DNA of 64,000 nucleotides from Rhodocyclaceae bacterium (GTDB lineage: Bacteria; Pseudomonadota; Gammaproteobacteria; Burkholderiales; Rhodocyclaceae), in contig VIKE01000018.1 of assembly GCA_008080565.1 (NCBI GenBank), positions 47,349-111,348 on the forward strand. Reading direction: 5' to 3'. Below the pieces are notes generated by a model. That model was not told the DNA's origin and ran no database searches. It worked only from the letters and a program-made list of their open reading frames with translations. A program made the position numbers and the translations under genes. Below, one piece after another: positions 8,452 through 16,393 of the stretch (positions are counted from its first letter, which is position 1; each line of letters begins with the position of its first letter).

Positions 8452-10611
8452 TCAGTATTTCCAGTTGAGCGAGACGCTGAAGTTGCGCGGCGCGCCGTAA
8501 TAGCTCTGGCTCCACATCAGGCTGGTGAAGTATTTCTCGTCGGTCAGATTGTTGAGGTTGGCGCTTACGCTGAGATGCTTGTTGATGTCGTAGCGTGCCA
8601 TCAGGTTGACCAGGGCATAGGCCGGCTGGGTCGTCCGGGTGGTGGCGCCGGTGCCGAAGTCGTAGACGTCGACGCGGTGGATGTCGTCCTGCCAGCTGAC
8701 GTTGGCGCCAACCTTCAACTGCTCGATCATCGGCACGCGGTAGGTGCCACTCAGGCGGAGCAGACGGCGGGGCGTATGGGTGCGCACGTCGTTGCCTTGC
8801 GGGTCGGTCAGCGTGAGCTGGGTGTAGCCGAGATTGACCTGCAGGCGCTCGGTCAGCGCGCCGGAAATGTCGAGCTGCACGCCGCTCGATTCGGCGTCGA
8901 TGGCGCGATAGATGGCAACCGGCCCGACGTAGCCGGCGGCTTCGGCCAAGCCATTCTGCTCGGTCTGGAAGTAGGCGAGCGAGGCATTCAGACGCTTGTT
9001 GAAGAAATCGCTCTTGAGGCCGATCTCCTTGCTGTTGCCGCGTACCGGGTCAAGCGGCGCCAAGGTTGCATCGACCTGATACTGCGGATTGAAGAGTTCG
9101 GTGTAGCTGCCATAGACCGAGAGGGCCGGGAGCAGATCGTAGATCGCACCGAAATACGGGGTGAGCTTGCTGGTGTCGGATTGGCGGCTCCCGCCGTAGG
9201 AGGTGCCGCGGATATCGACCGACGTGGCGCGGACGCCGGCGATCAGCTTGAGGTCGTCGCGCAGATTGAAGCGGGTGGCGAAGAAGGCGCTCTTGCGCGT
9301 GTCGGTGAAGTCGCTGCCGTTAAAGGCGGCGTCGAAAGTCGGCATCGGGTAATTGCCCGTCCAGCTCTCGAGTGGCGGCAGCGCGGTGCCAATGCCTTGA
9401 CCGTAGCTGGACAGGTCGCTGAGCGCCGATTTGGCCCAGCTGGCGCCAATGCTCACGTCGTGCTTGCGCCCTGCCAGCGAGAAATGCCCGGTGGCGTAGA
9501 GGTCGACCATGGTCTGCTTGTTGGTCATGTCGTATTGCGACGGATAGCTGAAGAGGCCGAGACCGGTCGTCCGGTCCGGCGTGCCGTAGACGTAGAACAG
9601 CGATGAGTTGTTGGTGAATTCCTGGCGGGTGACGACGGCCTTGGCCAACCAGTCGTCGTTGAAATGATGGGTCAGTTCGACGAAGGTGCTTTGCGTCTTC
9701 GAATCCCACACCGCCCAGTCGGCGGCCGTGCTCGTCGAGCGGTCGAAATTGGTCGGGCTGCCATCCGAGTAGTATAGCGGCAAGGCGCCCCACATCGGGC
9801 TCTTCGGCTTGTTGATCTGGGTGTGGTGGCCGATGGCGAGCTGTGTCGATTCGGCCAGGTCGGTCTCGACGATGCCGTAGAACACCGTTTTCTCGCGGCT
9901 GTAGCGGTCGAGGTAGGAATTTTTGTCCTCGCGGGCGAAGACCAGTCGGCCGCGAATCCGCCCGGAGTCGATCAGGGCGCCTGAGACATCGGCGTCGAGG
10001 CGGTACTTTTCCCACGATCCGGCGGTCAACCCGGCTGAAGCAGCGAAATCGACGGTCGGCCGTTTGCGGATGAAATTGACTGTGGCTGAAGGGAAGCCAG
10101 TGGCCGACATGAGCCCGTTGGCGCCATAAACGGCCTCGATCCGGTCGTAGATGGCGGTATCGATATCGCCGTTGACGATGTCGTAGACGAAAGGAACACC
10201 GATGCCGTCGAACTGGAAATTGGTGACGTCGAAGCCACGCGCGGTGTAATAGGTGCGGTCGGTTTCCGGACGCTCGACGACGATACCGGATGATGCAGCC
10301 AGCGCGTCATTGACGTTGTCCAGCTTGAAGTCGTCGAGTTGGCTGCGCGAAAGCACTGAAACGGTCTGTGGCGTTTCACGCAGAGACAGATTCATTTTGG
10401 TCGCCGAACTGCTGCGGGACGTGGTGTACAAGCCGGTCTTCTCGGTGCTTACTTCGCTGTCGGCGTTACCGGTCACGGTGATGGCGGGAAGGGCCGTTTC
10501 GCTGCCGGCCGGCGGCTCGGCGGCAACGGCCGGGCCGATATGGAGGGCCGTGATCAGGGCAAAAAGGGGACGCTGACGGAAAACCGCCGGCAGGGTGTGC
10601 AGGAACGACAT
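8452..10611 (-). CDS. TonB-dependent siderophore receptor, FhuE/FpvA-like
   Basis: A 719-residue outer-membrane receptor. A signal peptide ends near PAVAAEP, then the TonB box region (LPAITVTG), the plug domain (LRETPQTVSVLS, YTARGFDVTNFQFDGIG) and a 22-strand barrel ending in the aromatic residue of SVSLNWKY. The plug sequence resembles coprogen/hydroxamate receptors (FhuE). There is no N-terminal signalling extension, so it is not a FecA/FpvA-type transducer. The start ATG has a GGGAG site. It lies between bfd and the PepSY gene on the same strand, probably one iron-repressed unit driven from the Fur-like boxes at 10926-10966. Confidence 0.92.
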   Translation of the reverse strand: MSFLHTLPAVFRQRPLFALITALHIGPAVAAEPPAGSETALPAITVTGNADSEVSTEKTGLYTTSRSSSATKMNLSLRETPQTVSVLSRSQLDDFKLDNVNDALAASSGIVVERPETDRTYYTARGFDVTNFQFDGIGVPFVYDIVNGDIDTAIYDRIEAVYGANGLMSATGFPSATVNFIRKRPTVDFAASAGLTAGSWEKYRLDADVSGALIDSGRIRGRLVFAREDKNSYLDRYSREKTVFYGIVETDLAESTQLAIGHHTQINKPKSPMWGALPLYYSDGSPTNFDRSTSTAADWAVWDSKTQSTFVELTHHFNDDWLAKAVVTRQEFTNNSSLFYVYGTPDRTTGLGLFSYPSQYDMTNKQTMVDLYATGHFSLAGRKHDVSIGASWAKSALSDLSSYGQGIGTALPPLESWTGNYPMPTFDAAFNGSDFTDTRKSAFFATRFNLRDDLKLIAGVRATSVDIRGTSYGGSRQSDTSKLTPYFGAIYDLLPALSVYGSYTELFNPQYQVDATLAPLDPVRGNSKEIGLKSDFFNKRLNASLAYFQTEQNGLAEAAGYVGPVAIYRAIDAESSGVQLDISGALTERLQVNLGYTQLTLTDPQGNDVRTHTPRRLLRLSGTYRVPMIEQLKVGANVSWQDDIHRVDVYDFGTGATTRTTQPAYALVNLMARYDINKHLSVSANLNNLTDEKYFTSLMWSQSYYGAPRNFSVSLNWKY

Positions 10612-10695
10612 GGAAACTCCCGGATGGTGCCGGCGGGCTGCCTGGGGTTTCCTGGGTGGCTGGCGGTGGCTTGCTGTTGTTGAAAAGAGTGAAAC

Positions 10696-10899
10696 TCAGG
10701 CAGCCTTGCGCATCACCTTGCCTGGCTTGGGTTGCTCGCCATGCGCTTCGCGCAGGCATTCGTGGGCGCAGGAGGCGCACCGGCCGCAGTCACGGGTGAC
10801 GCCGAGATCACGGCGCAGATCCTTGAGCGTGCGAGCACCATCTTGCGCGGCTTCGCGAATCTGGGTGTCGGTGACTGCTTTGCAGACGCAGACGTACAT
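10696..10899 (-). CDS. bfd: Bacterioferritin-associated ferredoxin
   Basis: A 67-residue (2Fe-2S) ferredoxin that docks on bacterioferritin and supplies electrons to release stored iron. It begins MYVCVCKAVTD with the N-terminal CxC pair, and the second pair is CGRCASC. A further C-terminal Cys (HECL) is seen. The start is set by a perfect AGGAGG seven bases upstream of ATG 10899; the longer upstream reading frame has no support. It precedes the siderophore receptor on the same strand. Two Fur-like palindromes lie directly upstream, as expected for low-iron induction. Confidence 0.93.
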   Translation of the reverse strand: MYVCVCKAVTDTQIREAAQDGARTLKDLRRDLGVTRDCGRCASCAHECLREAHGEQPKPGKVMRKAA

Positions 10900-10925
10900 G
10901 GACTGCCTCCTGATGCGGTTGTAAA

Positions 10926-10966
10926 TGCGAATAATTCGTATTCTATTGTGTTGCGAATGATTGTCA
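10926..10966 (-). promoter_or_regulatory. Two Fur-like boxes upstream of bfd
   Basis: TGCGAATAATTCGTA (10926-10940) is a 7-1-7 inverted repeat with one mismatch. TGCGAATGATTGTCA (10952-10966) is a second, weaker copy 26 bp away. The half-site TGCGAAT recurs as a perfect palindrome upstream of hemP (48594-48610). Iron repression by Fur is inferred from the pattern and the genes served. Confidence 0.65.
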
Positions 10967-11079
10967 ACAACTATGTTGCATTCGGCCTTCAACCCGGTTT
11001 TGTCGCATAGTCGACAGCCGAGCCCGAGCCTCATGGTACTGAGCAATTCGCAAGCCAGCTGCCGCTGGATGGAGTCAAA

Positions 11080-11110
11080 AATGAAAAAGCCGCAGACTGG
11101 CTGCGGCTTT
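11080..11110 (-). terminator. Rho-independent terminator after the bacterioferritin pair
   Basis: On the minus strand AAAGCCGCAG, a five-base loop and CTGCGGCTTTTT are followed by CATTTTT. It begins 28 bp after the stop of the second bacterioferritin gene. Confidence 0.85.
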
Positions 11111-11137
11111 GGGTGGGGTGGGGCGGGGCGGAGAGGC

Positions 11138-11620
11138 CTAGCCTTCGCCCGGCTCCATGTGCGCTTGCAGATAGTTCGGCAAGGTCACATCCTTGATCAG
11201 CGTCTGCTGCGTTTCCAGCCAGTCGATGGCTTCCTCGCAGTGTTCGAGCAATTCCTCGAGCAGGTCGCGGCTGACGTAATCCTGTAACTCTTCGCACAGG
11301 GCGATGCTTTCGATGAGCAGGGGGCGCTGAATTTCACGCTCGTACTTGAGGTCGCCCTGCAGACACTCGACAACATGCTCGCCGATCATGAGCTTGCCGA
11401 GGTTTTGCAGGTTGGGCAGGCCTTCGAGGAAGAGCACCCGTTCGATGATCTCGTCGGCTTCCTTCATGACGCGGATCGACTGCTTGTACTGGTAGTCGTT
11501 GAGCTTTTCCAGACCCCAGTTGCGGAACATCCGGGCGTGCAGGAAATACTGGTTGATCGAGGTCAGCTCGTTCTTCAGCACCTTGTTGAGGGCTTCGATG
11601 ACTTTTTTGTCGCCTTTCAT
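11138..11620 (-). CDS. bfr: Bacterioferritin, heme-binding subunit lacking the full ferroxidase site
   Basis: A 160-residue four-helix bacterioferritin subunit ([19 protein letters not shown]...LPNYLQAHM). Compared with E. coli Bfr it keeps the heme ligand Met52 (SIRVMKEAD), Glu18 and Glu94. Ferroxidase ligands are changed: Glu51 to Val, His54 to Glu, and His130 to Ala. It should therefore bind heme at the subunit interface but not oxidise Fe(II) by itself. The adjacent upstream subunit has the opposite set of residues, so the two probably build a mixed 24-mer like the two-subunit bacterioferritins of Neisseria and Magnetospirillum. Confidence 0.92.
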   Translation of the reverse strand: MKGDKKVIEALNKVLKNELTSINQYFLHARMFRNWGLEKLNDYQYKQSIRVMKEADEIIERVLFLEGLPNLQNLGKLMIGEHVVECLQGDLKYEREIQRPLLIESIALCEELQDYVSRDLLEELLEHCEEAIDWLETQQTLIKDVTLPNYLQAHMEPGEG

Positions 11621-11632
11621 CGTCGTCGCTCC

Positions 11633-12118
11633 TTAAGCCGGGGTGCCCGAGCCCATCTGGCTCTGCAGGTAGTTGGGCAGGCCGACCAGTTCGATCAGCT
11701 TGAGCTGTTTTTCGAGGTAGTAGGCGTGGTCCATTTCGGTGTCTTCAAGCTGAATGGCCAGCATGTCACGGCTGACGTAGTCCTGGGCTTTTTCACAGGC
11801 GGCCATGGCCTTTTTGAGGTCGCCGACCACCTTGTATTCGACGGCGAGGTCGGATTTGAGCATTTCCGGCACGGTCTTGCCGATCTTCAGCGCTTCGCGC
11901 TTGCTGAGGTCCGGCTTGCCTTCGAGGAAGAGAATGCGCTGGATAAGGGCGCGGGCATGCTGGCGTTCGTGGTCGGACTCATGGATGGATTTCTCGGCCA
12001 ACTGGCTCAGACCCATGTCGGCATACATCTCGCCGTGGATCAGGTATTGATCGACAGCTGTCAGTTCGCCGGTCAGCAGTTCGTTCAGGATATCGATGAT
12101 CTTCTTATCGCCCTTCAT
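11633..12118 (-). CDS. bfr: Bacterioferritin, ferroxidase-competent subunit
   Basis: A 161-residue bacterioferritin subunit. The ferroxidase residues are present (Glu18 in LTGELTAVDQY, the E-x-x-H pair of HERQHAR, and Glu127/His130 in DTEMDHAYYLE), but the heme-ligand Met52 is replaced by Arg. It complements the neighbouring subunit, which has Met52 but a defective diiron site. The start ATG 12118 follows GGAGAAAG; an upstream frame-open start at 12166 has no such site. The two genes are 12 bp apart and share a terminator, so they are co-transcribed. Confidence 0.93.
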   Translation of the reverse strand: MKGDKKIIDILNELLTGELTAVDQYLIHGEMYADMGLSQLAEKSIHESDHERQHARALIQRILFLEGKPDLSKREALKIGKTVPEMLKSDLAVEYKVVGDLKKAMAACEKAQDYVSRDMLAIQLEDTEMDHAYYLEKQLKLIELVGLPNYLQSQMGSGTPA

Positions 12119-12251
12119 GGCTTTCTCCGTAAGGTTCGTTGGGTAGCGGGCTGGCTGGCGGGCCACAGCTGGCTTGCCCGTGGCGATTTTAAGTTGGCTT
12201 GCTTGGTATTAGAAGGCAAGTGGTGAAAAAAGTTCTTTAATTACAATTAAT

Positions 12252-12266
12252 TAGGAACCGTTCTCA
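12252..12266 (-). promoter_or_regulatory. Possible Fur-like box upstream of the bacterioferritin genes
   Basis: TAGGAACCGTTCTCA resembles the perfect palindrome TGAGAACGGTTCTCA found at 56601-56615, with mismatches in one arm. It lies about 130 bp upstream of the first bacterioferritin start. Regulation is inferred from similarity only. Confidence 0.4.
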
Positions 12267-12407
12267 TTCGCTTTCTTGAGCGCCGAAATGCGGCGGTCCG
12301 CTTCATGTTCGAGCGTGTGTTCCGCTTCGTGCCAATGTCATGGCTTGGTTTCTCGCCAGGCATGGAGCGACCAACTGCCGTATTGGCAATGAAGGTATGA
12401 GGGCAAT

Positions 12408-12442
12408 CCACGGTCAACCGGAAAAAAAGGCCAAAATTCAAA
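12408..12442 (-). repeat. Dispersed ~36-bp element, copy 3, overlapping the 3' end of nudC
   Basis: Plus strand CCACGGTCAACCGG followed by AAAAAAAGGCCAAAATTCAA. Its distal edge supplies the stop codon region of nudC on the minus strand. Confidence 0.88.
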
Positions 12443-13220
12443 TATCAGGCTGCTTCTGGCGATCTGCCATTGCCGCGTCGATCAGCCGACGTGAAATGCT
12501 GATCGGTTCGGGCAGGATGGGCAGGGCATCGGGCGAAAACCACCCAGCTTCCTCGATCTCGTTGGGGTCCGGGGTGATCGTGCCGCCGGCATAGTCGGCG
12601 AAGAAGGCGACCATCAGCGAATTGGGGAAGGGCCAGGGCTGGCTGTGGAAATAACGCAGGTTGGCGATCTCGATGCCGACTTCCTCGCGCACTTCGCGGG
12701 CGGCGCATTCTTCGAGCGTTTCACCGGGTTCGACAAAGCCGGCCAGGGCGCTGAAGACGCCCGGTTTGAAATGCGGGCTGCGACCGAGCAGCAGTTTGTC
12801 GCCATCGCGCACGAGGACCATGACCGCCGGCGAAATGCGCGGGTAGGCGAGCAGGCCGCAGGCCGGGCAGTGCATGGCCAGTTCGCCAGCCTTCAACGCT
12901 GTCGGCGCGCCGCACTTGCCGCAGAAACGGTGGTTGGCCTGCCAGTCGAGCAACTGGGTGGCGCGGCCGGCCAGGGCGAAGGTGTCGGGCCCGGCGAGCT
13001 GGAATATGGCGCGCAGCGGCGTCGCTTCGCCGCCGGGAATCTCGGGGAACTGCGCGACATCGGCGGCGTGGCAGGGCTGGCCGTTCAGGTCGCCAACGTG
13101 CAGGGCGTTTTCGGGGTGGCCGAAATCGGCTGCCAGGCCGGCGGGGAAGACCGATCCGGCGCCGCTGATCGTCAGCAGGCGATGCTCGCAGCGCAGAATC
13201 CAGTAAGCGGGCTGGTTCAT
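12438..13220 (-). CDS. nudC: NADH pyrophosphatase / NAD-cap decapping hydrolase
   Basis: A 260-residue Nudix enzyme that cleaves NADH to NMNH and AMP and can remove NAD caps from RNA. It has a zinc ribbon (CGKCG...CPACG), a complete Nudix box (GFVEPGET...REVREEVG) and the NudC-specific SQPWPFPNSLM. ATG 13220 is chosen; a TTG two codons upstream is also open. The last codons (QKQPDI) run into a dispersed-element copy, so the C-terminus may have been trimmed or replaced by it. It overlaps nothing upstream but lies 10 bp after the broken membrane-protein gene. Confidence 0.93.
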   Translation of the reverse strand: MNQPAYWILRCEHRLLTISGAGSVFPAGLAADFGHPENALHVGDLNGQPCHAADVAQFPEIPGGEATPLRAIFQLAGPDTFALAGRATQLLDWQANHRFCGKCGAPTALKAGELAMHCPACGLLAYPRISPAVMVLVRDGDKLLLGRSPHFKPGVFSALAGFVEPGETLEECAAREVREEVGIEIANLRYFHSQPWPFPNSLMVAFFADYAGGTITPDPNEIEEAGWFSPDALPILPEPISISRRLIDAAMADRQKQPDI

Positions 13221-13229
13221 GGCCAAGGC

Positions 13230-13626
13230 TCAGGCGGAAATGGTCTGTGCCGACGGGTTGGGCGGCAGGCGGTAGATCGTCGTTTCGGCATTCGGCGCCA
13301 GGGTGCCGAGGGCGATGCTCAGGATGGAAATGAACAGGCTGGCGAAGAAGGCAAATGGTGAAGCCGCTGACCATTTTGGCAACCAGCATGAGCAGCAGCG
13401 CGTTGATGACCAGCACGAACAGGCCGAGCGTGATCAGCGTCAGGGGCAGGGTCAGGAAAACGAGTAGCGGGCGCAGCACGGCGTTGGCAAAACCGAGCAG
13501 CAGGGCTGAGATGATCAGCGCCGAGGTGCTCGAAAAGCGGATGCCCTTGAAGACCAGGCTGGCGCCCCACAGGGACACGGCGGTGATGCCCCAATGGATG
13601 AAGAAGCCCAGCAGATTGTCGAACAT
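13230..13626 (-). pseudogene. Phage-holin-family membrane protein with a frameshift
   Basis: A small polytopic membrane protein of the PF04020 'phage holin family' (four hydrophobic helices, about 130 residues; function unknown, usually chromosomal and not phage-borne). The first frame reads MFDNLLGFFIHWGITAV through VAKMVSGFT and then loses similarity near 13350. The expected continuation, FAFFASLFISILSIALGT to the stop at 13230-13232, is in another frame. The span of 397 bp is one base off a multiple of three, consistent with one inserted or two lost bases at ACCATTTGCC. It may be a true mutation or a sequencing error. Confidence 0.75.
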
Positions 13627-13699
13627 GTTTTTGCCTTTGCTGAAATGGGTGCCGCGTGTTTCGGCCTGAATTGCTTGCCGGGATGCTGAATTTTACGGC

Positions 13700-14791
13700 T
13701 TATGGCTGCCGGTTTGACTGCGGCTCGGCCGGCCGTTTGATCTCGGCGCGCAAGTAAGGTGCATTGGCGCTCTGGAAAAACATCAGCGCGACGGCTTGCG
13801 GCGGGCCTTCCTTTTCACTGTCGACGCGCTTGTAGCCGGGCATGATGCAGTCGTTGGCGAAGGTTTCGCCTGGCTGCAGCGGGTTCAGCGAGTTGAAATA
13901 GAGGCGATCAGGGCCGACAAAATAGGCAATCGAGGCGCGTGAACGGGGAATGGGCACCGGCGGGTCGATGCCGTCGGGGCGAAAGCTGACCTTGAATTCA
14001 CGCGGCTCGGCCGAATCGCCGACGGTGGCCGGCGAGAAATCGGCCTGCACGCGCTGGCCGTTGAGGCGCCAGTAAAGGCGCAGGACCGGTGTCGGCTCGT
14101 GGGCCGACCACATGAGGTGTACGTTCTGCTGATCACGACACAAGATGTCGCGACTGCTGGTGGCGGTGTCAGCCCATATTTCGCCCACCTTGCGGTCGAT
14201 TCGCTCGAGTTCGAGGCCGGGTGGAGCGATGAGCGACTGGGTGTAGATCAGGCCGACGGTCGGCAGGTTGAAGCGCTGTACCGGGCCGGTGGCATGCGGT
14301 AAAGCGGCGGCTGGTGCAGCCTGGAAGGCGCTTTCGGTCAGGCCGCGCGAGGCGAGGAAAATCGGGCCCTGGGCGATGGTGGCCGCGGCGAAGGGGAGGA
14401 ACAGGATGAGCAGGCCGCTGGCCGCCATGAAACGGCTTTCGCCCTTGCTGAAGGCTGGTCGCAGCAGACGGCCGCAGAGCGAATGGCCGGCGAACCAGAC
14501 GAGCGGGCCAAGGATGAGCAGGGCGAGATAGAAATAGGCCAGTGCCTCCGGCCCCGATATCGCCATGCTCGGGATGACGATGACCCCCGCCGTGACCGGC
14601 AGGAGAACGAACAGCGAGAGCAGACGCAGCGACAGCCAGCTGCCGCCCTTGTCGCGCGCAGCGAAATGGCGGCGCTCGATAAACAGGATCAGCCCGGCCG
14701 CCGCCAGCACTGCGACGGAGACGGCGCCCCACGCCCATTTGTCGAACAGGGGTAGTTTGCTGAGGCTGCTCAGGAAAAAGTCGATATCCAC
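13700..14791 (-). CDS. Hypothetical membrane protein
   Basis: A 363-residue protein I do not recognise. The first 150 residues carry about four hydrophobic helices (WAWGAVSVAVLAAAGLILF; LLSLFVLLPVTAGVIVI; YFYLALLILGPLVWF; MAASGLLILFLPFAAA). The remaining 210 are hydrophilic, rich in beta-prone and proline residues, and probably periplasmic, with two isolated cysteines (ILCRD, NDCIMPG). It is flanked by the holin-family gene downstream and a methyltransferase upstream with separate spacing, so no operon is obvious. Confidence 0.75.
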   Translation of the reverse strand: MDIDFFLSSLSKLPLFDKWAWGAVSVAVLAAAGLILFIERRHFAARDKGGSWLSLRLLSLFVLLPVTAGVIVIPSMAISGPEALAYFYLALLILGPLVWFAGHSLCGRLLRPAFSKGESRFMAASGLLILFLPFAAATIAQGPIFLASRGLTESAFQAAPAAALPHATGPVQRFNLPTVGLIYTQSLIAPPGLELERIDRKVGEIWADTATSSRDILCRDQQNVHLMWSAHEPTPVLRLYWRLNGQRVQADFSPATVGDSAEPREFKVSFRPDGIDPPVPIPRSRASIAYFVGPDRLYFNSLNPLQPGETFANDCIMPGYKRVDSEKEGPPQAVALMFFQSANAPYLRAEIKRPAEPQSNRQP

Positions 14792-14912
14792 GTCGCACTT
14801 TCATCGGGAGGCTGGCGGGAGAAACGGATGGTCGTGATCATCAAGCCGGGCTGCTGCCCTCGTATGGCCGTAAACAGGTCGCCAGAATACTGACTTTTTC
14901 CGGCGCTGGCAG

Positions 14913-15542
14913 CTATTCGGGGCAGAGCAGATGGATGGCCGTGACGCCGTGTTCCGAAACGTATCGCTGGTCGACGCGTAGCGGCTGTCCGGCGACCAGG
15001 GTGTCGAGCCCGCCGGAGGCCATGAAATGGCGATAGTTGCCAAAATGCTCGGGGCCTGCACTGATTTCCATTAGCCTGATCAGGTGGTGCCAGACCTGCC
15101 CCATCAACCAGGGGTAGGGGCCGGGGTGGTAGTCGATCAGCATGATGCGGCCATCCGGCTTGACGACGCGTCGGCTCTCCTGCAATACGGCAGGGCGGTC
15201 TTCGGGTGACATTTCATGAAGCACGAAAATGACTGTGACCAGATCGAAGCTGCCCGCCGCGAAGGGAATTTGCGTCGCCTCCCCGACCTGCAGTTCGGCC
15301 GTCGTGCCCAGCTTGTGCGCGGCCTGCGCCAGCATTGCCGGTGAGCTGTCAAGGCCGACCAGCCGGCAACCGGGTTTTTGGTAGAGGGCAAGCTGGGTGC
15401 CGGTACCGCAGCCGACGTCGAGGATCGCGATGTTTTCCCGCGGCGGGTAAATGAGTTGGCCAATGTCGCGGACAATCCGCGCCGCAGGTTCGTAGAGCAG
15501 GTCGTAGAACCTTGCATGGTATCGGTAGGTGTCCTGCTGCAT
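14913..15542 (-). CDS. Class I SAM-dependent methyltransferase
   Basis: A 209-residue Rossmann methyltransferase of the Methyltransf_11/UbiE type. Motif I is ILDVGCGTGTQLALY, the acidic motif II is LVGLDSSPAML, and post-motif residues are FDLVTVIFVLHEM and RRVVKPDGRIMLIDY. The substrate is not evident; the fold is typical of small-molecule or lipid-quinone methylation. ATG 15542 has AAGGAG at proper spacing and is preferred to an ATG ten codons upstream. Confidence 0.85.
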   Translation of the reverse strand: MQQDTYRYHARFYDLLYEPAARIVRDIGQLIYPPRENIAILDVGCGTGTQLALYQKPGCRLVGLDSSPAMLAQAAHKLGTTAELQVGEATQIPFAAGSFDLVTVIFVLHEMSPEDRPAVLQESRRVVKPDGRIMLIDYHPGPYPWLMGQVWHHLIRLMEISAGPEHFGNYRHFMASGGLDTLVAGQPLRVDQRYVSEHGVTAIHLLCPE

Positions 15543-15608
15543 GGCAAGCCGCTCCTTGGTGCAGTCATTCAACTATGTAACGAGCATCACCTTTTTATAG
15601 ACCGCTAT

Positions 15609-16253
15609 CTAGGCGAAGGCGAGCGACAGCTGTGGCGAGGGTTGCGCCGCGATGATGGCTTCCATTGTCAGCGCGTGCTGTGATGGGGCGTCGAGGAGCG
15701 CGGCGAAATCGGCCTCGGGAAAGTCGCCGTGGTCGCTCAGCCAGAAGCTGCATTCGTCATGATCAAGAATGACCGGCATGCGGGGATGAATCAGGCCGAC
15801 GGCGGCGTCGGCAGCGGTGGTGAGAATGGCGCAGGTAGTTCCGGCCAGTGGGTGGTGGTCAAAGATGCCGGCGAATATCAACAGATCGCCAGAGGACTCG
15901 CGGATACGCATTTTCTGTTTTCCACCGGTCAGCGTCTGCCATTCGTGAAAAGCCGTGGCGGGGATGAGGCAGCGGTTTCGTTTCAGGATCTTGCTGTAAA
16001 ACGGCTTGCTGGCCAGCCCTTCGGCGGGCAGGGTGAGCAGCGGGTTGCGCGGTGGCTGATCGAGAAAACTGCCGACTAGCCCCCAGCCGGCAAGGCTGCC
16101 GATAAAACCGGGGTTGCCGGCGGTGATCATCAGCACCGGGTCGTTCGGCTGCATATCGCCGCTGCGGGGCGGTTCGCCGTGGCCAAGGTGAAGTTGCGGA
16201 AAGCGCCTGTTCAGTGCCCTGGTCCTGGCCTTGAGTTCGTAGCATCCGCACAT
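15609..16253 (-). CDS. SRAP-domain abasic-site DNA-protein crosslink protein (YedK/HMCES family)
   Basis: A 214-residue SOS-response-associated peptidase. The catalytic Cys2 is directly after the initiator Met (MCGCYEL). Other conserved parts are ATAFHEW and the histidine of IHPRMPVIL. The family covalently traps abasic sites in single-stranded DNA through Cys2 and shields them. A 12-bp-period direct repeat (16277-16296) overlies the likely promoter. A dispersed element separates it from the MFS gene. Confidence 0.92.
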   Translation of the reverse strand: MCGCYELKARTRALNRRFPQLHLGHGEPPRSGDMQPNDPVLMITAGNPGFIGSLAGWGLVGSFLDQPPRNPLLTLPAEGLASKPFYSKILKRNRCLIPATAFHEWQTLTGGKQKMRIRESSGDLLIFAGIFDHHPLAGTTCAILTTAADAAVGLIHPRMPVILDHDECSFWLSDHGDFPEADFAALLDAPSQHALTMEAIIAAQPSPQLSLAFA

Positions 16254-16276
16254 GGCGGCGTCTCCGGGATTACGAT

Positions 16277-16296
16277 ATACAGTAGTTTATACAGTA
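16277..16296 (-). promoter_or_regulatory. Direct repeat in the SRAP gene promoter region
   Basis: ATACAGTA occurs twice 12 bp apart (16277-16284 and 16289-16296), 24-44 bp upstream of the start codon. On the minus strand each unit reads TACTGTAT, like a LexA half-site, but the two are in direct rather than inverted orientation. Binding by LexA is only a suggestion. Confidence 0.35.
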
Positions 16297-16350
16297 TTTT
16301 TGAGGTGCACAAGGCCGATTTTTTCGGCGCGCCCGATTAGCGACGCGGCG

Positions 16351-16386
16351 TTTCATTTTTGGCTGTTTTTTCCGGTTGACCGTGGA
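16351..16386 (+). repeat. Dispersed ~36-bp element, copy 4
   Basis: TTTCATTTTTGGCTG then TTTTTTCCGGTTGACCGTGG. The TGG end is 8 bp from the stop codon of the MFS gene on the minus strand. Confidence 0.92.
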
Positions 16387-16393
16387 AGTCGGG

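Noticed and set aside
8590..8615. CAGGTTGACCAGG in the FhuE-like receptor gene
   Set aside because: Only the core octamer matches; no T-tracts or TGG end, and it encodes ordinary barrel residues (LVNL).
13230..13626. Phage holin as evidence of a prophage
   Set aside because: The family name is misleading; these membrane proteins are common chromosomal genes and no phage genes are nearby.
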